This document shows, piece after piece, positions 52,162 to 60,975 of a stretch of 64,000 nt of DNA. The stretch covers positions 37,748 through 101,747 of the forward strand of contig JAVUPY010000064.1 of the NCBI GenBank assembly GCA_032252755.1, in the 5' to 3' direction. The number at the start of each line of letters is the position of its first letter. Position 1 is the stretch's first letter. The DNA is from Terriglobia bacterium. Its GTDB lineage: Bacteria; Acidobacteriota; Terriglobia; Terriglobales; Acidobacteriaceae. The position numbers and the translations under genes were made by a program. The notes beneath the pieces are model-generated. The model saw only the letters and a list, made by a program, of their open reading frames with translations, had not been told where the DNA came from and searched no databases.

Positions 52162-53607
52162 ATGGAGAGACCGATGAGAACAACTCCGCCCCGGGCCGCT
52201 CTTAGCTTGGTCCTGGCTTTGCTCATCTCGATGATTTGTCCTGTATTTGCCAACGCGCAAAGCCAAGACGAGGCATACCAGATCGGGATGGAGGCCTATG
52301 TCTACTTCTACCCGTTGGTAACGATGGATGTAACCCGTCGGCAGATGACGAACATTGAATCCGGCAAGATGGCTGGGCGCGGCCCAATGAACACTTTTAC
52401 TCACATGCGCACATTCCCAGCTGCCGACTTTAAGGAAGTGGTGCGCCCTAACTTCGACACTTTGTACTCTGTCGCCTGGCTGGACTTAACCAAGGAGCCG
52501 ATGATCGTCTCTGTGCCCGATACCGGTGGGCGGTATTATCTGCTCCCGATTTTGGATATGTGGAGCGACGTCTTCGCCGTTCCAGGCAAGCGCACCAGCG
52601 GCACCACTGCCGCCAGTTTTGCCGTTGTCCCTATGGGCTGGAAAGGCAACCTGCCGGACGGGGTCACGATTATCCAGTCACCCACGCCGTACGTGTGGAT
52701 CATTGAACGAACCCAGACCAACGGATCTTCGGACTACGACGCGGTCCACAAGATTCAGGACGGCTTTCGCATCGCTCCAATTTCCCAGTGGGGCAAGACA
52801 CCGGTAAAAGCGGTGTTCAAGTCCGATCCAACCGTGGACATGAAGACCCCGCCGCTGGAGCAGGTGAACAAGATGCCTGCGAAAGATTATTTCCGCTATG
52901 CCGCAGAACTCATGAAACTCCATCCGCCACACGTATCCGACTGGTCGATGGTTGCGCGTCTCAGACGCATTGGCATGGAACCGGGGAAAAGCTTCGATTG
53001 GGACAGCCTGAACCCGGCTGTTCAAGATGCTCTGACGCGAGCCTCCGTAGCTGGGCTCAAAGCCATGTACGCGAAACTGCCGACACTCGCCCCCGTCGTT
53101 AATGGTTGGCAGATGAACACCGACACCATGGGTGTCTATGGAAACTATTATTTCAAGCGCGCCATTATCGCCATGGTCGGTTTGGGCGCTAACCAGCCGG
53201 AGGACGCAGTCTATCCAATAAACTTTGGCGATGAAGATGGGAGGCCACTCAAGGGAGAGAACCGGTATGTCCTCCATTTTGACAAAGCACAACTACCTCC
53301 GGTCGAAGCTTTCTGGTCTCTGACCATGTACGATGCAAACGGGAATCAGGTGGCAAACGCGCTCAACCGTTTTGCACTCGGCGACCGTGACAAGCTCTCA
53401 TTCAACCCAGATGGTTCGTTGGATCTGTATATCCAGCACGAGAACCCTGGACCTGACAAAGAATCTAACTGGTTGCCTTCCCCCGATAGCGGGATACTCA
53501 GCATAACGCTGCGACTCTATGCGCCGAAAGCGCCTGCACTTTACGGACGCTGGACACCACCGGCAGTAAAACTCGTCGAGAACCCCAAAGACAGGCTTCC
53601 GGAATAG
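52162..53607 (+). CDS. Secreted DUF1254/DUF1214 protein
   Basis: A 481-residue protein with a signal peptide (LSLVLALLISMICPVFANAQ). N-terminal DUF1254: AYQIGMEAYVYFYPLVTMDV, FKEVVRPNFDTLYSVAWLDL, MIVSVPDTGGRYYLLPILDM. C-terminal DUF1214: YVLHFDKAQLPPVEAFWSLT, MYDANGNQVAN, FALGDRDKLSFNPDGSLDLY and IQHENPGPDKESNWLPSPDS. This is the usual two-domain form of the family, widespread in soil bacteria and of unknown enzymology. The start could also be ATG 52174. It is the intact partner of the relic at 51163. Confidence 0.9.
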   Translation: MERPMRTTPPRAALSLVLALLISMICPVFANAQSQDEAYQIGMEAYVYFYPLVTMDVTRRQMTNIESGKMAGRGPMNTFTHMRTFPAADFKEVVRPNFDTLYSVAWLDLTKEPMIVSVPDTGGRYYLLPILDMWSDVFAVPGKRTSGTTAASFAVVPMGWKGNLPDGVTIIQSPTPYVWIIERTQTNGSSDYDAVHKIQDGFRIAPISQWGKTPVKAVFKSDPTVDMKTPPLEQVNKMPAKDYFRYAAELMKLHPPHVSDWSMVARLRRIGMEPGKSFDWDSLNPAVQDALTRASVAGLKAMYAKLPTLAPVVNGWQMNTDTMGVYGNYYFKRAIIAMVGLGANQPEDAVYPINFGDEDGRPLKGENRYVLHFDKAQLPPVEAFWSLTMYDANGNQVANALNRFALGDRDKLSFNPDGSLDLYIQHENPGPDKESNWLPSPDSGILSITLRLYAPKAPALYGRWTPPAVKLVENPKDRLPE

Positions 53608-53760
53608 CCGATGTGGTACGGGGGACAGGTCTGAGGGTGGCCAGCGAGCATAACTTTGGGGCCTCGGATCCGCAGTCCAGTTTTTGGAGGTTAACAGTCA
53701 ATTCACGCGGTCCAGCGAGTTCCCTTTATCAAGGTGCAACGGCACTAAGGACAAATCCCG

Positions 53761-54213
53761 ATGGATTACTTCCCTGGACAAAGCCCGATGGATTACTTCC
53801 CTCGCAGTTTCACTGGAGGCCTGGCTGAACGACTAACAGGACCAGGGAAAGCTCGTCTTCTAGTGCAGCCTCTTGTGGCCATTGCCCTCGGCGTCCGTGA
53901 TGGAATCGCGGATGCCAAACAGGGACTGCCACCGTACTTCGACCGGGTTCTTTTCACGAGTAAACACAAGCTGTATGAGGTGAAAACGGCTCTCAGACAC
54001 ATCGCCGCGGCACTGACCGTCGGGTTTGTTATGGACCTGATCTTCCAATGGCTCGTTTTTCGGGCACTTTACTTGCTTCCGGCGCTCTTGGTCGGTTCGA
54101 TTTTCATTGCACTCCCATACGTCATAGCTCGGGGTTTGAGCGATCGGATCGCGCGCCGATGGTATTACGATCGCAAGGCGAAGCGTGAGTCTGAAAAGCA
54201 CACTGCAGTCTGA
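53761..54213 (+). CDS. Small membrane protein with duplicated start region
   Basis: A 150-residue protein. A 27-bp tandem repeat (53751-53802, 25 of 27 bases the same) gives two in-frame ATGs, 53761 and 53788, each followed by GATTACTTCCCT (MDYFP). The first has AAGGAC 8 nt upstream. The body has a cytoplasmic part (VRDGIADAKQGLPPYFDRVL), an amphipathic stretch and two membrane helices (ALRHIAAALTVGFVMDLIFQ; LYLLPALLVGSIFIALPYVI). Unknown function. It ends 17 nt before the next membrane-protein gene. Confidence 0.65.
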   Translation: MDYFPGQSPMDYFPRSFTGGLAERLTGPGKARLLVQPLVAIALGVRDGIADAKQGLPPYFDRVLFTSKHKLYEVKTALRHIAAALTVGFVMDLIFQWLVFRALYLLPALLVGSIFIALPYVIARGLSDRIARRWYYDRKAKRESEKHTAV

Positions 54214-54229
54214 CGACAGGTGAAATAAC

Positions 54230-54949
54230 TTGCCATATCCATACACCCTGGCGACGGCACTTGTGCTTGCCAGTGTTTACATTTTCGGCCAAAGATTGCG
54301 CGTGACGGCGCACCACCGTCGCTGGGTCTCAATTGCGGCCGGAGTATCTGTCTCTACCATCTTCATTGATCTCCTTCCTGAAATCTCGGAACGACAGGCC
54401 AGCTTCGCCATCGGTCAACATCGAGGCGAAGCCCTTTTCCCGGAACAGGCCATTTACCTTGCTGCCATGTTTGGTTTTGTACTCTTCTACGGGTTGGAGT
54501 ACATGGTGACGGCATCCGGTTCAGCCGAAAGCGAGCCTAACCGCGCATTCTCGACAGTTCGGATTGCGTGCTTCGCCGGATACAGCAGCCTTATCGCGTA
54601 CCTCGTCGTTCGCGGCGAATGGAGTAGTGTCTGGTCACTACTCCTCTATTCCTTCGCCATGGCGTTTCATCTGCTACTAGTGGACCACTCGCTGGCCCGA
54701 GAGCAGGCTGAGCTGTACAAGAACCGTGGAAGATGGATCCTGGCCCTGGCCGTGATGATCGGCTGGGCCGTGGGAATATTCGCTTCAATACCAGAACAAT
54801 GGCTGGCGAGAATCACGGGGTTTGTCTGCGGCGGAGTCATCATGAATACCCTCGTGGTCGAATTACCAGAGGGGCGTGGGGGGCGATTCTGGCCTTTTGT
54901 CTTTGCCGCGGCTGCATATTCCTTCGTGCTCATCGTTGTCTTGAATTAG
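54230..54949 (+). CDS. Multi-pass membrane protein, ZIP-like in outline
   Basis: A 239-residue protein starting at TTG 54230 with AGGTGA upstream. About seven hydrophobic segments: TLATALVLASVYIFGQ; WVSIAAGVSVSTIFIDLLPE; AIYLAAMFGFVLFYGLEYMV; IACFAGYSSLIAYLVVRG; WSLLLYSFAMAFHLLLVDHS; ILALAVMIGWAVGIFASIPE; FVFAAAAYSFVLIVVLN. TIFIDLLPEISERQ and the helix with MAFHLLLVDHS recall ZIP transporters, but the full metal-site helices are not clear. Function uncertain. Confidence 0.55.
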   Translation: MPYPYTLATALVLASVYIFGQRLRVTAHHRRWVSIAAGVSVSTIFIDLLPEISERQASFAIGQHRGEALFPEQAIYLAAMFGFVLFYGLEYMVTASGSAESEPNRAFSTVRIACFAGYSSLIAYLVVRGEWSSVWSLLLYSFAMAFHLLLVDHSLAREQAELYKNRGRWILALAVMIGWAVGIFASIPEQWLARITGFVCGGVIMNTLVVELPEGRGGRFWPFVFAAAAYSFVLIVVLN

Positions 54950-55244
54950 AACGATTGGAGATGTTCTCCACCTCCATATCTCTGATTCAGTACGACCCCA
55001 AGCTTGCATTAGTAATAGTTTCCAATGCGCTGTTACCCGTGTAAGTAGACTATAACAGCCGAATCATACGAAGTTAATTCGGAGAGGAGCACAAGACTTT
55101 AGCACTTGTCGATTCAGCGACTCGCGAGCTGAACGCAAATGATTGCTGGAAAGTCCAATAGATGCCGTGGGGTGTCGTGCTGCCTCCATGGCGTGGCTGA
55201 AAGAAAATATTGGCAGGAACGAACGAGGTTGTGAGGAGGATTAA

Positions 55245-55904
55245 ATGTTCTGCGCCCCACGTGCCTTTGCCCATCTCTTAGTTTGCTTCCTATGCGCCAT
55301 TTCCGCTCTGGCTCAGCATTCGTCGACGGTTTCAGCCGATCAGATTTGGAATGATCTGGCTGCCGGCAATCGCCGTTTCGTCGCTGGCAGGACTGCGCCA
55401 AAAGACTTTCTCGCTCAGCGAAACGCACTGACCAAAACCCAGCATCCGAGAGTCGCGGTATTGAGTTGCTCGGACAGCCGTGTACCTCCGGAACTGGTCT
55501 TCGACACCGGATTGGGCGAGCTGTTCGTGGTGCGATCCGCGGGTGAGAATGACGACGCTCTATCTATCGGCAGTCTCGAATATGCGGTCGAGCACCTCGG
55601 TTCGAGCGTGATCGTGGTCATGGGACATCAAAGCTGCGGGGCCGTGACAGCAGCCTGTTCCGGCAGAAAATCAGAGTCGGTGAATCTGGATGCCGTTTTG
55701 AGACCTATTAGTCCATCGTGCGCCAAGATGAATCCCCAAAGAACCGGAACTCTTGATCTTGCTATTCGCGATCATGTACACACAGTTGCCCAAGAAATAC
55801 TTGCGAAGAGCGAAATGTTAAGAAAAGCTCTTGAGGAAGGGAAGCTGACCATCATTGAAGCGTATTACTCGTTGGACACCGGAGAAGTAACGAAGCTACG
55901 TTGA
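55245..55904 (+). CDS. Periplasmic beta-carbonic anhydrase
   Basis: A 219-residue protein with a signal peptide (FAHLLVCFLCAISALAQHSS). Zinc ligands are Cys75 in LSCSDSRVPPELVFD, His128 and Cys131 in GHQSCGAV; the Asp-Arg pair of CSDSR is intact. VVRSAGENDDALSIGSLEYA and HLGSSVIVVMGHQSCGAVTA are typical. It converts CO2 to bicarbonate. A signal peptide is uncommon in this class and points to a periplasmic enzyme. No obvious operon partner. Confidence 0.93.
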   Translation: MFCAPRAFAHLLVCFLCAISALAQHSSTVSADQIWNDLAAGNRRFVAGRTAPKDFLAQRNALTKTQHPRVAVLSCSDSRVPPELVFDTGLGELFVVRSAGENDDALSIGSLEYAVEHLGSSVIVVMGHQSCGAVTAACSGRKSESVNLDAVLRPISPSCAKMNPQRTGTLDLAIRDHVHTVAQEILAKSEMLRKALEEGKLTIIEAYYSLDTGEVTKLR

Positions 55905-56055
55905 TTTGGAACAGTTCTGCAGGCCACTTCCAACGAAACGGCTTGGCGGACCTTTCTACTGATTGACGATAGGTATCTTTAAAATTCCGCTTATTGTAGT
56001 CAAACTCAAATTGAAACCCTCTGAAGGGCTTCCGAAGGGCCACAAAGGAAGAAAG

Positions 56056-56085
56056 TTCTAAAATCGTCCTCTAAGGCCGACCATT
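56056..56085. repeat. 30-bp direct repeat, copy 1 (tRNA-end-like)
   Basis: Identical to 56147-56176 (91 bp apart). It contains CCTCT, then GGCCGACCATT. The 14 bases CCGACCATTCTTCA starting at about 56078 are also found at the end of the tRNA-Pro fragment (46979-46992), with CCTCT at the same distance before both. It may be a degenerate attachment site. Confidence 0.6.
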
Positions 56086-56146
56086 CTTCAAATTCCCGCG
56101 TAACTCTCTGAAAAACCAGTTCGAGAATTTTCGCTGAAGAGTAGAT

Positions 56147-56176
56147 TTCTAAAATCGTCCTCTAAGGCCGACCATT
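56147..56176. repeat. 30-bp direct repeat, copy 2
   Basis: Exact copy of 56056-56085, from TTCTAAAATCG to GGCCGACCATT. After it the sequence diverges (TTCTCCC against CTTCAAA). Confidence 0.65.
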
Positions 56177-56466
56177 TTCTCCCGCAAATTGAATCGTTTT
56201 GCTTTGGGTAAGAACCGTGCCTCGAGGAATCCGTGTTACGCGGGTACCTGTTGCGTCAAGATAGTTGACTTCGGACCGAACGCTCAGTCGCATTTTCTCG
56301 CTTGGCTTCGCTGGAATGATTCGCATGGCGTCCTTATCCGGCGATGGCTCGAGACCTGGGTGCAACAGGATTCGCAGGCCGGGAACGCGGCATCGTTCGG
56401 TCTCGTGCGCACGAACTACACCGGTCCCCAGGAACTGCGCCATATGAAAGGACCGGTTGGTTGAGG

Positions 56467-56488
56467 GAGGGCGCCCCGAAGCGCCCTC
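56467..56488 (-). terminator. Hairpin after the Gln-rich protein gene
   Basis: GAGGGCGC and GCGCCCTC pair over 8 bp with a 6-nt loop; it lies 24 nt beyond the stop of the minus-strand gene at 56512. No long T run. Confidence 0.5.
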
Positions 56489-56511
56489 TACGTGTGCTAC
56501 CCATAAATGAA

Positions 56512-57228
56512 TCAGAACGAAATATTAATTGTGATTCCCGGGCGGTCAGGATACCGGCGATTGTAGAGGTAATACCCATCATCGACGTAATCGACATAGA
56601 CATCGTCGGTTTCGTACCAATTGTCTCCCCAGTATTCCGGATACGGATCAACAAAACTGAACCAATAGCCGTTGTACTGAAAGCGTGGATATCCGTCAGC
56701 CACCATGAAGGGAAGGTGGTAAACGCGGAACCAGTGGTTCCGACCGTAGTATGTGCGGAAATAGCTGTCATCGATTCGGTAACCGTTGTATCCGCCTCTC
56801 TGCTGCCAATTGCGGTGTTCGGATTCCCAAGTACGTGCCCGATACTGGTGCCACGCGCCTTGTTGTTGCTGCTGGTATTCCCGTTGTTGGAGCGAGGTGG
56901 GGCGTAGCTGTGCAGGTCTATTCACCCGCTGCCTATCCTGATCCTGTCTTTGTTGCTGCTGAGCGCTCTGTTGTCTCTGCTTATCCTGATTCTGTCGATC
57001 TTGCTTCTGAGCCCGCTGGGTGTCCTGATTCTGTCTTTGCTGCTGCTGAGCTTCCTGCTTCTTGTTCTGGCCTTTTTGGTGTTGCTTGCCCTTCTGTTTA
57101 TCGGGCTCAGACTGCTTGTCTGGTTTACCGTGCTTATCGCCTTGCTGCTCCTGCATGGCGTAACAAAAGGTAGTTAGTACAAGAAGCACGATTAGAACTG
57201 CTGTCCTGACAAATCCAACTCTCTTCAT
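56512..57228 (-). CDS. Secreted Gln/Lys-rich protein with aromatic C-terminus
   Basis: 238 residues from ATG 57228 (the longer frame to 57396 adds no recognisable sequence). A signal peptide (TAVLIVLLVLTTFCYAMQ) is followed by about 100 low-complexity residues rich in Gln, Lys, Asp and Arg (QKGKQHQKGQNKKQEAQQQQ). The C-terminal 110 residues are compact and aromatic: WESEHRNWQQRGGYNGYRID, DSYFRTYYGRNHWFRVYHLP, YPRFQYNGYWFSFVDPYPEY and WGDNWYETDDVYVDYVDDGY. Envelope protein of unknown function; similar YxxYWF-rich proteins are common in Acidobacteria. Confidence 0.75.
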   Translation of the reverse strand: MKRVGFVRTAVLIVLLVLTTFCYAMQEQQGDKHGKPDKQSEPDKQKGKQHQKGQNKKQEAQQQQRQNQDTQRAQKQDRQNQDKQRQQSAQQQQRQDQDRQRVNRPAQLRPTSLQQREYQQQQQGAWHQYRARTWESEHRNWQQRGGYNGYRIDDSYFRTYYGRNHWFRVYHLPFMVADGYPRFQYNGYWFSFVDPYPEYWGDNWYETDDVYVDYVDDGYYLYNRRYPDRPGITINISF

Positions 57229-57413
57229 GGTTGTTGCCTCGACCCCAGTGTGAATCCAGAGAAGATGGACTTCTGTACTGTTTTGACCAAAGGCAAGAAC
57301 TTGCGTTGCCACGATGACAAGTTGTCTGTCATTTCCTGAACTATCTGTTGATTGCCGATCACAGCCAGTACGTTTGCCTGAGCTGAGCTCATCCAATCGT
57401 CTCTGTCTTCAAG

Positions 57414-57806
57414 TCATTTCGGATGTGCAACTAGCTCTGCTGCTTCCGCTTCGGCCTTTGTCTTATGCACCGTACCATCGGGGTGGTTGGGCGGAGAGTA
57501 GAGCGTATACAGCTTCAACATCGTCGTCTTCGACGTGTTAATCACGTTGTGGTAAGTCCCCGCAGGGACCACGACCGCGTCTCCGTCACGAACCGGACGC
57601 TCCACCTTTTCCTTAAAAACAAATTTACCCTCTCCCCGCTCGATTCGAAAAAATTGATCGACATCCGGATGCACCTCATCGCCAATGTCTTCCCCCGGTT
57701 GCAGGCACATTACGACAAGCTGGGTGTGCTCGGCCGTGAATAGCACCTGCCTGAAATACGAATTCTCGAGGGCCTGCTTTTCAAGTGCTCCAACATATTC
57801 AGTCAT
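57414..57806 (-). CDS. Cupin-domain protein
   Basis: A 130-residue single cupin. QVLFTAEHTQLVVMCLQPGE, DIGDEVHPDVDQFFRIERGE, GKFVFKEKVERPVRDGDAVV and VPAGTYHNVINTSKTTMLKL give the two cupin motifs: metal ligands probably His and Asp/Gln in EVHPDVDQFF and His in YHN. Substrate unknown; small stand-alone cupins of this type bind metal or a small metabolite. Start ATG 57806 follows AAGGAGAT. Confidence 0.88.
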   Translation of the reverse strand: MTEYVGALEKQALENSYFRQVLFTAEHTQLVVMCLQPGEDIGDEVHPDVDQFFRIERGEGKFVFKEKVERPVRDGDAVVVPAGTYHNVINTSKTTMLKLYTLYSPPNHPDGTVHKTKAEAEAAELVAHPK

Positions 57807-57860
57807 TGGGAAGATCTCCTTTGCTGCTTTCTTCCTGGTGAATTCAGGAACAATTCCTAT

Positions 57861-58115
57861 TTATGCAGCGCTCTTCTTCTCGGTTTCGTTCTCAGTAACG
57901 GTGCTCGTCGCGCTATCGCATTTCTCGGCATGCAGTTTCGCCATAGCGGCATCGTGGGCAAGTGCGTGTTGATTGTGACCATGAGCCAGATACGCGCGGT
58001 GCGCTGCCTTCTCGCGCTCTTCGGCTTCGTCGTACTTTGCCGCCTCTTTGTAATGAAACACTGCCCGCTCATGGTGACGGGCTGCATGGTGGTAATGCTC
58101 CCAGGTCTTCGACAT
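57861..58115 (-). CDS. Small His/Ala-rich protein
   Basis: 84 residues from ATG 58115 (longer frame to 58178 not needed). TWEHYHHAARHHERAVFHYK, EAAKYDEAEEREKAAHRAYL, AHGHNQHALAHDAAMAKLHA forms a continuous His-rich amphipathic helix or coiled coil, with one Cys near the end. Proteins of this pattern occur in many soil bacteria, function unknown. It precedes the cupin gene on the same strand, 55 nt away. Confidence 0.7.
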   Translation of the reverse strand: MSKTWEHYHHAARHHERAVFHYKEAAKYDEAEEREKAAHRAYLAHGHNQHALAHDAAMAKLHAEKCDSATSTVTENETEKKSAA

Positions 58116-58466
58116 ACGATGCCCCTCTGTTGGCTCCAAGCAGATTGTTTCGCTTAAATGCCTCGTTCGTCTGGTCAAAAATGAACATTAGATTCCCAAG
58201 ACTTAATGTCCTTTTCGCCTTTGGCGAGATATAAGTATCCGGACACGCGAAGTGGATTCTCAAAACACTCAAGTCAAATAGGAAGAGACGTAGCGCCGGT
58301 CTTTTTTCCGTTATTCTTAAGAATCACGTTAAGGGCTCCCGCCCCGGCTGTGGATATTCGCGCGGCATTTTTGTGTCTGTTCAGAAGTTGCTCACCTAGG
58401 CCGCCCTGACAAAACACCTTGTCTCCGGCTCACTTTTAACCGTTCTGCGAACTCCTGGTTCCCTCT

Positions 58467-58637
58467 CTATTGCGATTGATGCACATCACTTCGGCTAAAA
58501 CGCCCTCGGAATTCTTTTATCCGTTTCCGGCAGTTGGAGCATCTGAAGACTCTTCGTGCGATAAGCCGTTCCAGCCAACTACGCGCGGTCCGATGGATAT
58601 AATCACTGCCGCATCTCGGGCATATCACTGGAGCCAT
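58467..58637 (-). CDS. Small zinc-ribbon protein
   Basis: 56 residues from ATG 58637 with AAGGAATATG-type upstream sequence. APVICPRCGSDYIHRTARSW then RRVFRCSNCRKRIKEFRGRF gives two CxxC motifs 24 residues apart, a zinc ribbon or rubredoxin-like knuckle, and a basic C-terminus. Probably a nucleic-acid or protein adaptor. The gaps 58179-58466 and 58638-59042 show no other gene; a short GTGAG/CTCAC hairpin lies near 58760. Confidence 0.65.
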   Translation of the reverse strand: MAPVICPRCGSDYIHRTARSWLERLIARRVFRCSNCRKRIKEFRGRFSRSDVHQSQ

Positions 58638-59042
58638 ATTCCTTCTCTCGTTCTCCGGCTTCCGGAAGTACTCCCTTTTTCGTTGCAGCTGAATCCCTGA
58701 ACTCATTCCCTGGACTCATCAGAACTCTCGGCATACCGATGTTCGGCTCAAGAAGCTAGTGAGTGAGAATCTCACATCCAGAAACTCACGTCTGTTCACT
58801 TTTGATCACCGAAGTCGATCTCTGGCGAAAGGACAAGCAAAGCAAGCAAAATGCGCAGCTCGATCAATATTGACCAGCATTCCTTCGGCTCATAACCGAG
58901 ATTAGTACGTGCAAGTTCCTGGATGCTCCGCGCACTTGCGGGTACGGTCGGCAGTTATGTCCACGCAGATCGGACGTAACAGGACTCCGCGTGACTTCCA
59001 ACCGCGTAACCGGGGACGGGCTTCTGTAGAAAGAAGGAGAAA

Positions 59043-59753
59043 ATGAATATCTTCACAAAGTGCTCGATCGCCGTTTGTGTTATCGCAATCTGCTTGTTCG
59101 TATTGCCGGCCGCGTCGGCCGACGATTGGAACCGCAAGACCGTCGTGACATTCACCGAACCCGTTGAGGTTCCCGGTGTCGGTGCTCAGACGCTGCCTGC
59201 GGGTACGTACGTCTTTAAGATCTTCGACTCACCTTCAGACCGCCATATCGTCCAGATCTTCAACCAGGATGAAACCCATATTTTTACGACTATCCTGGCG
59301 ATTCCAAACTACCGTCTACGCGCAACTGATAAGACAGTCATGACGTTCAAAGAGCGAGCTCAGGGTGAACCCCAGGCATTGCGCGCGTGGTTCTATCCTG
59401 GCCGTCAATGGGGTGAGGAGTTTGTTTATCCGAAATCGAAGGCACTCGAGTTGGCGAAGATAGCTGACGAACCTGTGCTCTACACACCGGTCGAGATTGC
59501 CTCCGTAGAGGATCTCAAAACCGCGCCAGTCGAAGCTATAACTCCAAGCGGAGAAACGATTGCTGTGGCCGAGGTGGTTCAGGCTCCGCCGGTGGAAACA
59601 GCCGAACCGGCAAAAGTAGCCGAACGAGTGGAAGTCGCCAAGGTAGATGAATCGAAGTCTCTTCCGCAGACGGCAAGCTATCTGCCATTGCTTGGAGGTC
59701 TTGGGTTGCTCTCGTTGGGCATAGCCGGTTTGATAAGGAAGTATGTGGCTTGA
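59043..59753 (+). CDS. Secreted protein with LPxTA sorting signal
   Basis: A 236-residue protein behind AGAAGGAGAAA. A signal peptide (IAVCVIAICLFVLPAASADD) is followed by a beta-rich part (KTVVTFTEPVEVPGVGAQTL, PAGTYVFKIFDSPSDRHIVQ, IFTTILAIPNYRLRATDKTV), a Val/Pro/Glu-rich linker (EVVQAPPVETAEPAKVAERV), and a C-terminal SLPQTASYLPLLGGLGLLSL plus IAGLIRKYVA: LPQTA, hydrophobic helix, basic end. This is a sortase sorting signal. The class D-like sortase two genes downstream is the expected enzyme. Confidence 0.88.
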   Translation: MNIFTKCSIAVCVIAICLFVLPAASADDWNRKTVVTFTEPVEVPGVGAQTLPAGTYVFKIFDSPSDRHIVQIFNQDETHIFTTILAIPNYRLRATDKTVMTFKERAQGEPQALRAWFYPGRQWGEEFVYPKSKALELAKIADEPVLYTPVEIASVEDLKTAPVEAITPSGETIAVAEVVQAPPVETAEPAKVAERVEVAKVDESKSLPQTASYLPLLGGLGLLSLGIAGLIRKYVA

Positions 59754-59876
59754 TGTCAATGCGATTACTGGGGCGAAAACCTCGGAGATTGCTTTGTTGA
59801 GGCTGTACACGTCGGAGACGTCAGTCCGGCGCGTACAGCCAGCCTTTCACACATTACGCGTTAACAGTTCGTTTTT

Positions 59877-60962
59877 ATGAAACACAGCGTTTCCTTATCC
59901 ATCAGCCGTGCGCTCGAAGCGGTTCTGGGCATGACGGCAGGCGTTACTATCTTCGGACGGGAACTCCGTTGCCCTGATCTACGCGCCGGGCGAATTTGGT
60001 CCGCTGCTTTTCCGCTCGCCGCACGCCTGCTCGCTATAGTCACCGTCTTGTTAATGCCAGCAGTTGCATGCACACAGCAGACCGACGGCACACTTCCGGA
60101 TGTCCGCTATACGATTAATGTGAATGTCGAAGAAGTTGTCTTGCACGCGACCGTTCGAAATCGCAAAGGAACGCCCGTAGCCGGACTTTGTAAACGTAAT
60201 TTTCAGCTTTTTGAAGACCGCGTTCCGCAGTCGATTAAGCATTTCAGTCATGAGGATATCCCGGTAACGGTTGGCATAGTCATCGACAACAGCGGCAGCA
60301 TGCGTCCGAAGCGAGCCGAGGTGATTGCCGCAGCCCTGGCGTTTGCCGCTTCCAGCAACCCGCAGGACCAGATGTTCCTGGTGAACTTTAACGAGCGCGT
60401 TTCATTCGGCCTTCCTTCCAACATACTTTTCACCGACCAGCCAGATCAATTGAAGGCTGCGATGGGTACCGTTATCGCTGACGGAAGGACCGCCTTGTAC
60501 GACGCAGTAGCTGTTGCGCTGGAACATTTGAAGAAGGGGAATCGTGACAAGAAAGTGTTGATCGTAGTCAGCGACGGCGCCGATAACGCCAGCCGGCTCA
60601 CAAAAAAGCAGATGTTGGCGATGGCAACCCAATCCAACGCGATCATCTATGCGCTGGGAATCTACGAACCAGACGATCCTGAGAATCGTGACCCACAGGT
60701 ACTGAGTGCACTCACAAAGGCGAGCGGTGGTGAAGCATACTTCCCGAAGTCCTTGCACGATGTGCAACCGATTTGTGAATTGATTGCGCATGAAATTCGG
60801 AACCAATACACCATTTCATACATTCCCACCAACCAAAAGGCGGACGGAACGTATCGCACTATTCAATTGCGGGCCGCATCGGATGAAGGCCGAGGCTTGG
60901 CAGTGACTACGCGTGCTGGTTACGTAGCACCGCTGAAACCCGCAACCGAAGTCAAACCGTAA
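59877..60962 (+). CDS. VWA-domain protein (acidobacterial VWFA-related)
   Basis: A 361-residue protein; start ATG 59877 lacks a strong ribosome site and a later start near 60057 is possible. The N-terminal hydrophobic part (LAARLLAIVTVLLMPAVACT) is a signal. The domain YTINVNVEEVVLHATVRNRK then has the MIDAS motif VGIVIDNSGSMRPKRAEVIA (DxSxS), ALYDAVAVALEHLKKGNRDK and KVLIVVSDGADNASRLT. VWA domains bind metal-dependent ligands. The end (YTISYIPTNQKADGTYRTIQ LRA) is typical of acidobacterial VWFA-related proteins. It sits between the LPxTA protein and the sortase. Confidence 0.88.
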   Translation: MKHSVSLSISRALEAVLGMTAGVTIFGRELRCPDLRAGRIWSAAFPLAARLLAIVTVLLMPAVACTQQTDGTLPDVRYTINVNVEEVVLHATVRNRKGTPVAGLCKRNFQLFEDRVPQSIKHFSHEDIPVTVGIVIDNSGSMRPKRAEVIAAALAFAASSNPQDQMFLVNFNERVSFGLPSNILFTDQPDQLKAAMGTVIADGRTALYDAVAVALEHLKKGNRDKKVLIVVSDGADNASRLTKKQMLAMATQSNAIIYALGIYEPDDPENRDPQVLSALTKASGGEAYFPKSLHDVQPICELIAHEIRNQYTISYIPTNQKADGTYRTIQLRAASDEGRGLAVTTRAGYVAPLKPATEVKP

Positions 60963-60975
60963 GCGAGGAACCAGG

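Larger units (their letters stand above)
55905..56511. other. Non-coding region with direct repeats and a possible transposase relic
   Basis: On the minus strand at about 55910-56010, the frame RQSVERSAKPFRWKWPAELF resembles the end of an IS630-type transposase; evidence is weak. Two 30-bp repeats (56056, 56147) follow, and a GC hairpin at 56467-56488 ends the minus-strand gene. The ORF at 56189-56464 is not supported. Confidence 0.4.

Noticed and set aside
56189..56464. 91-codon plus ORF after the 30-bp repeats
   Set aside because: No homology or start signal; more likely intergenic sequence.
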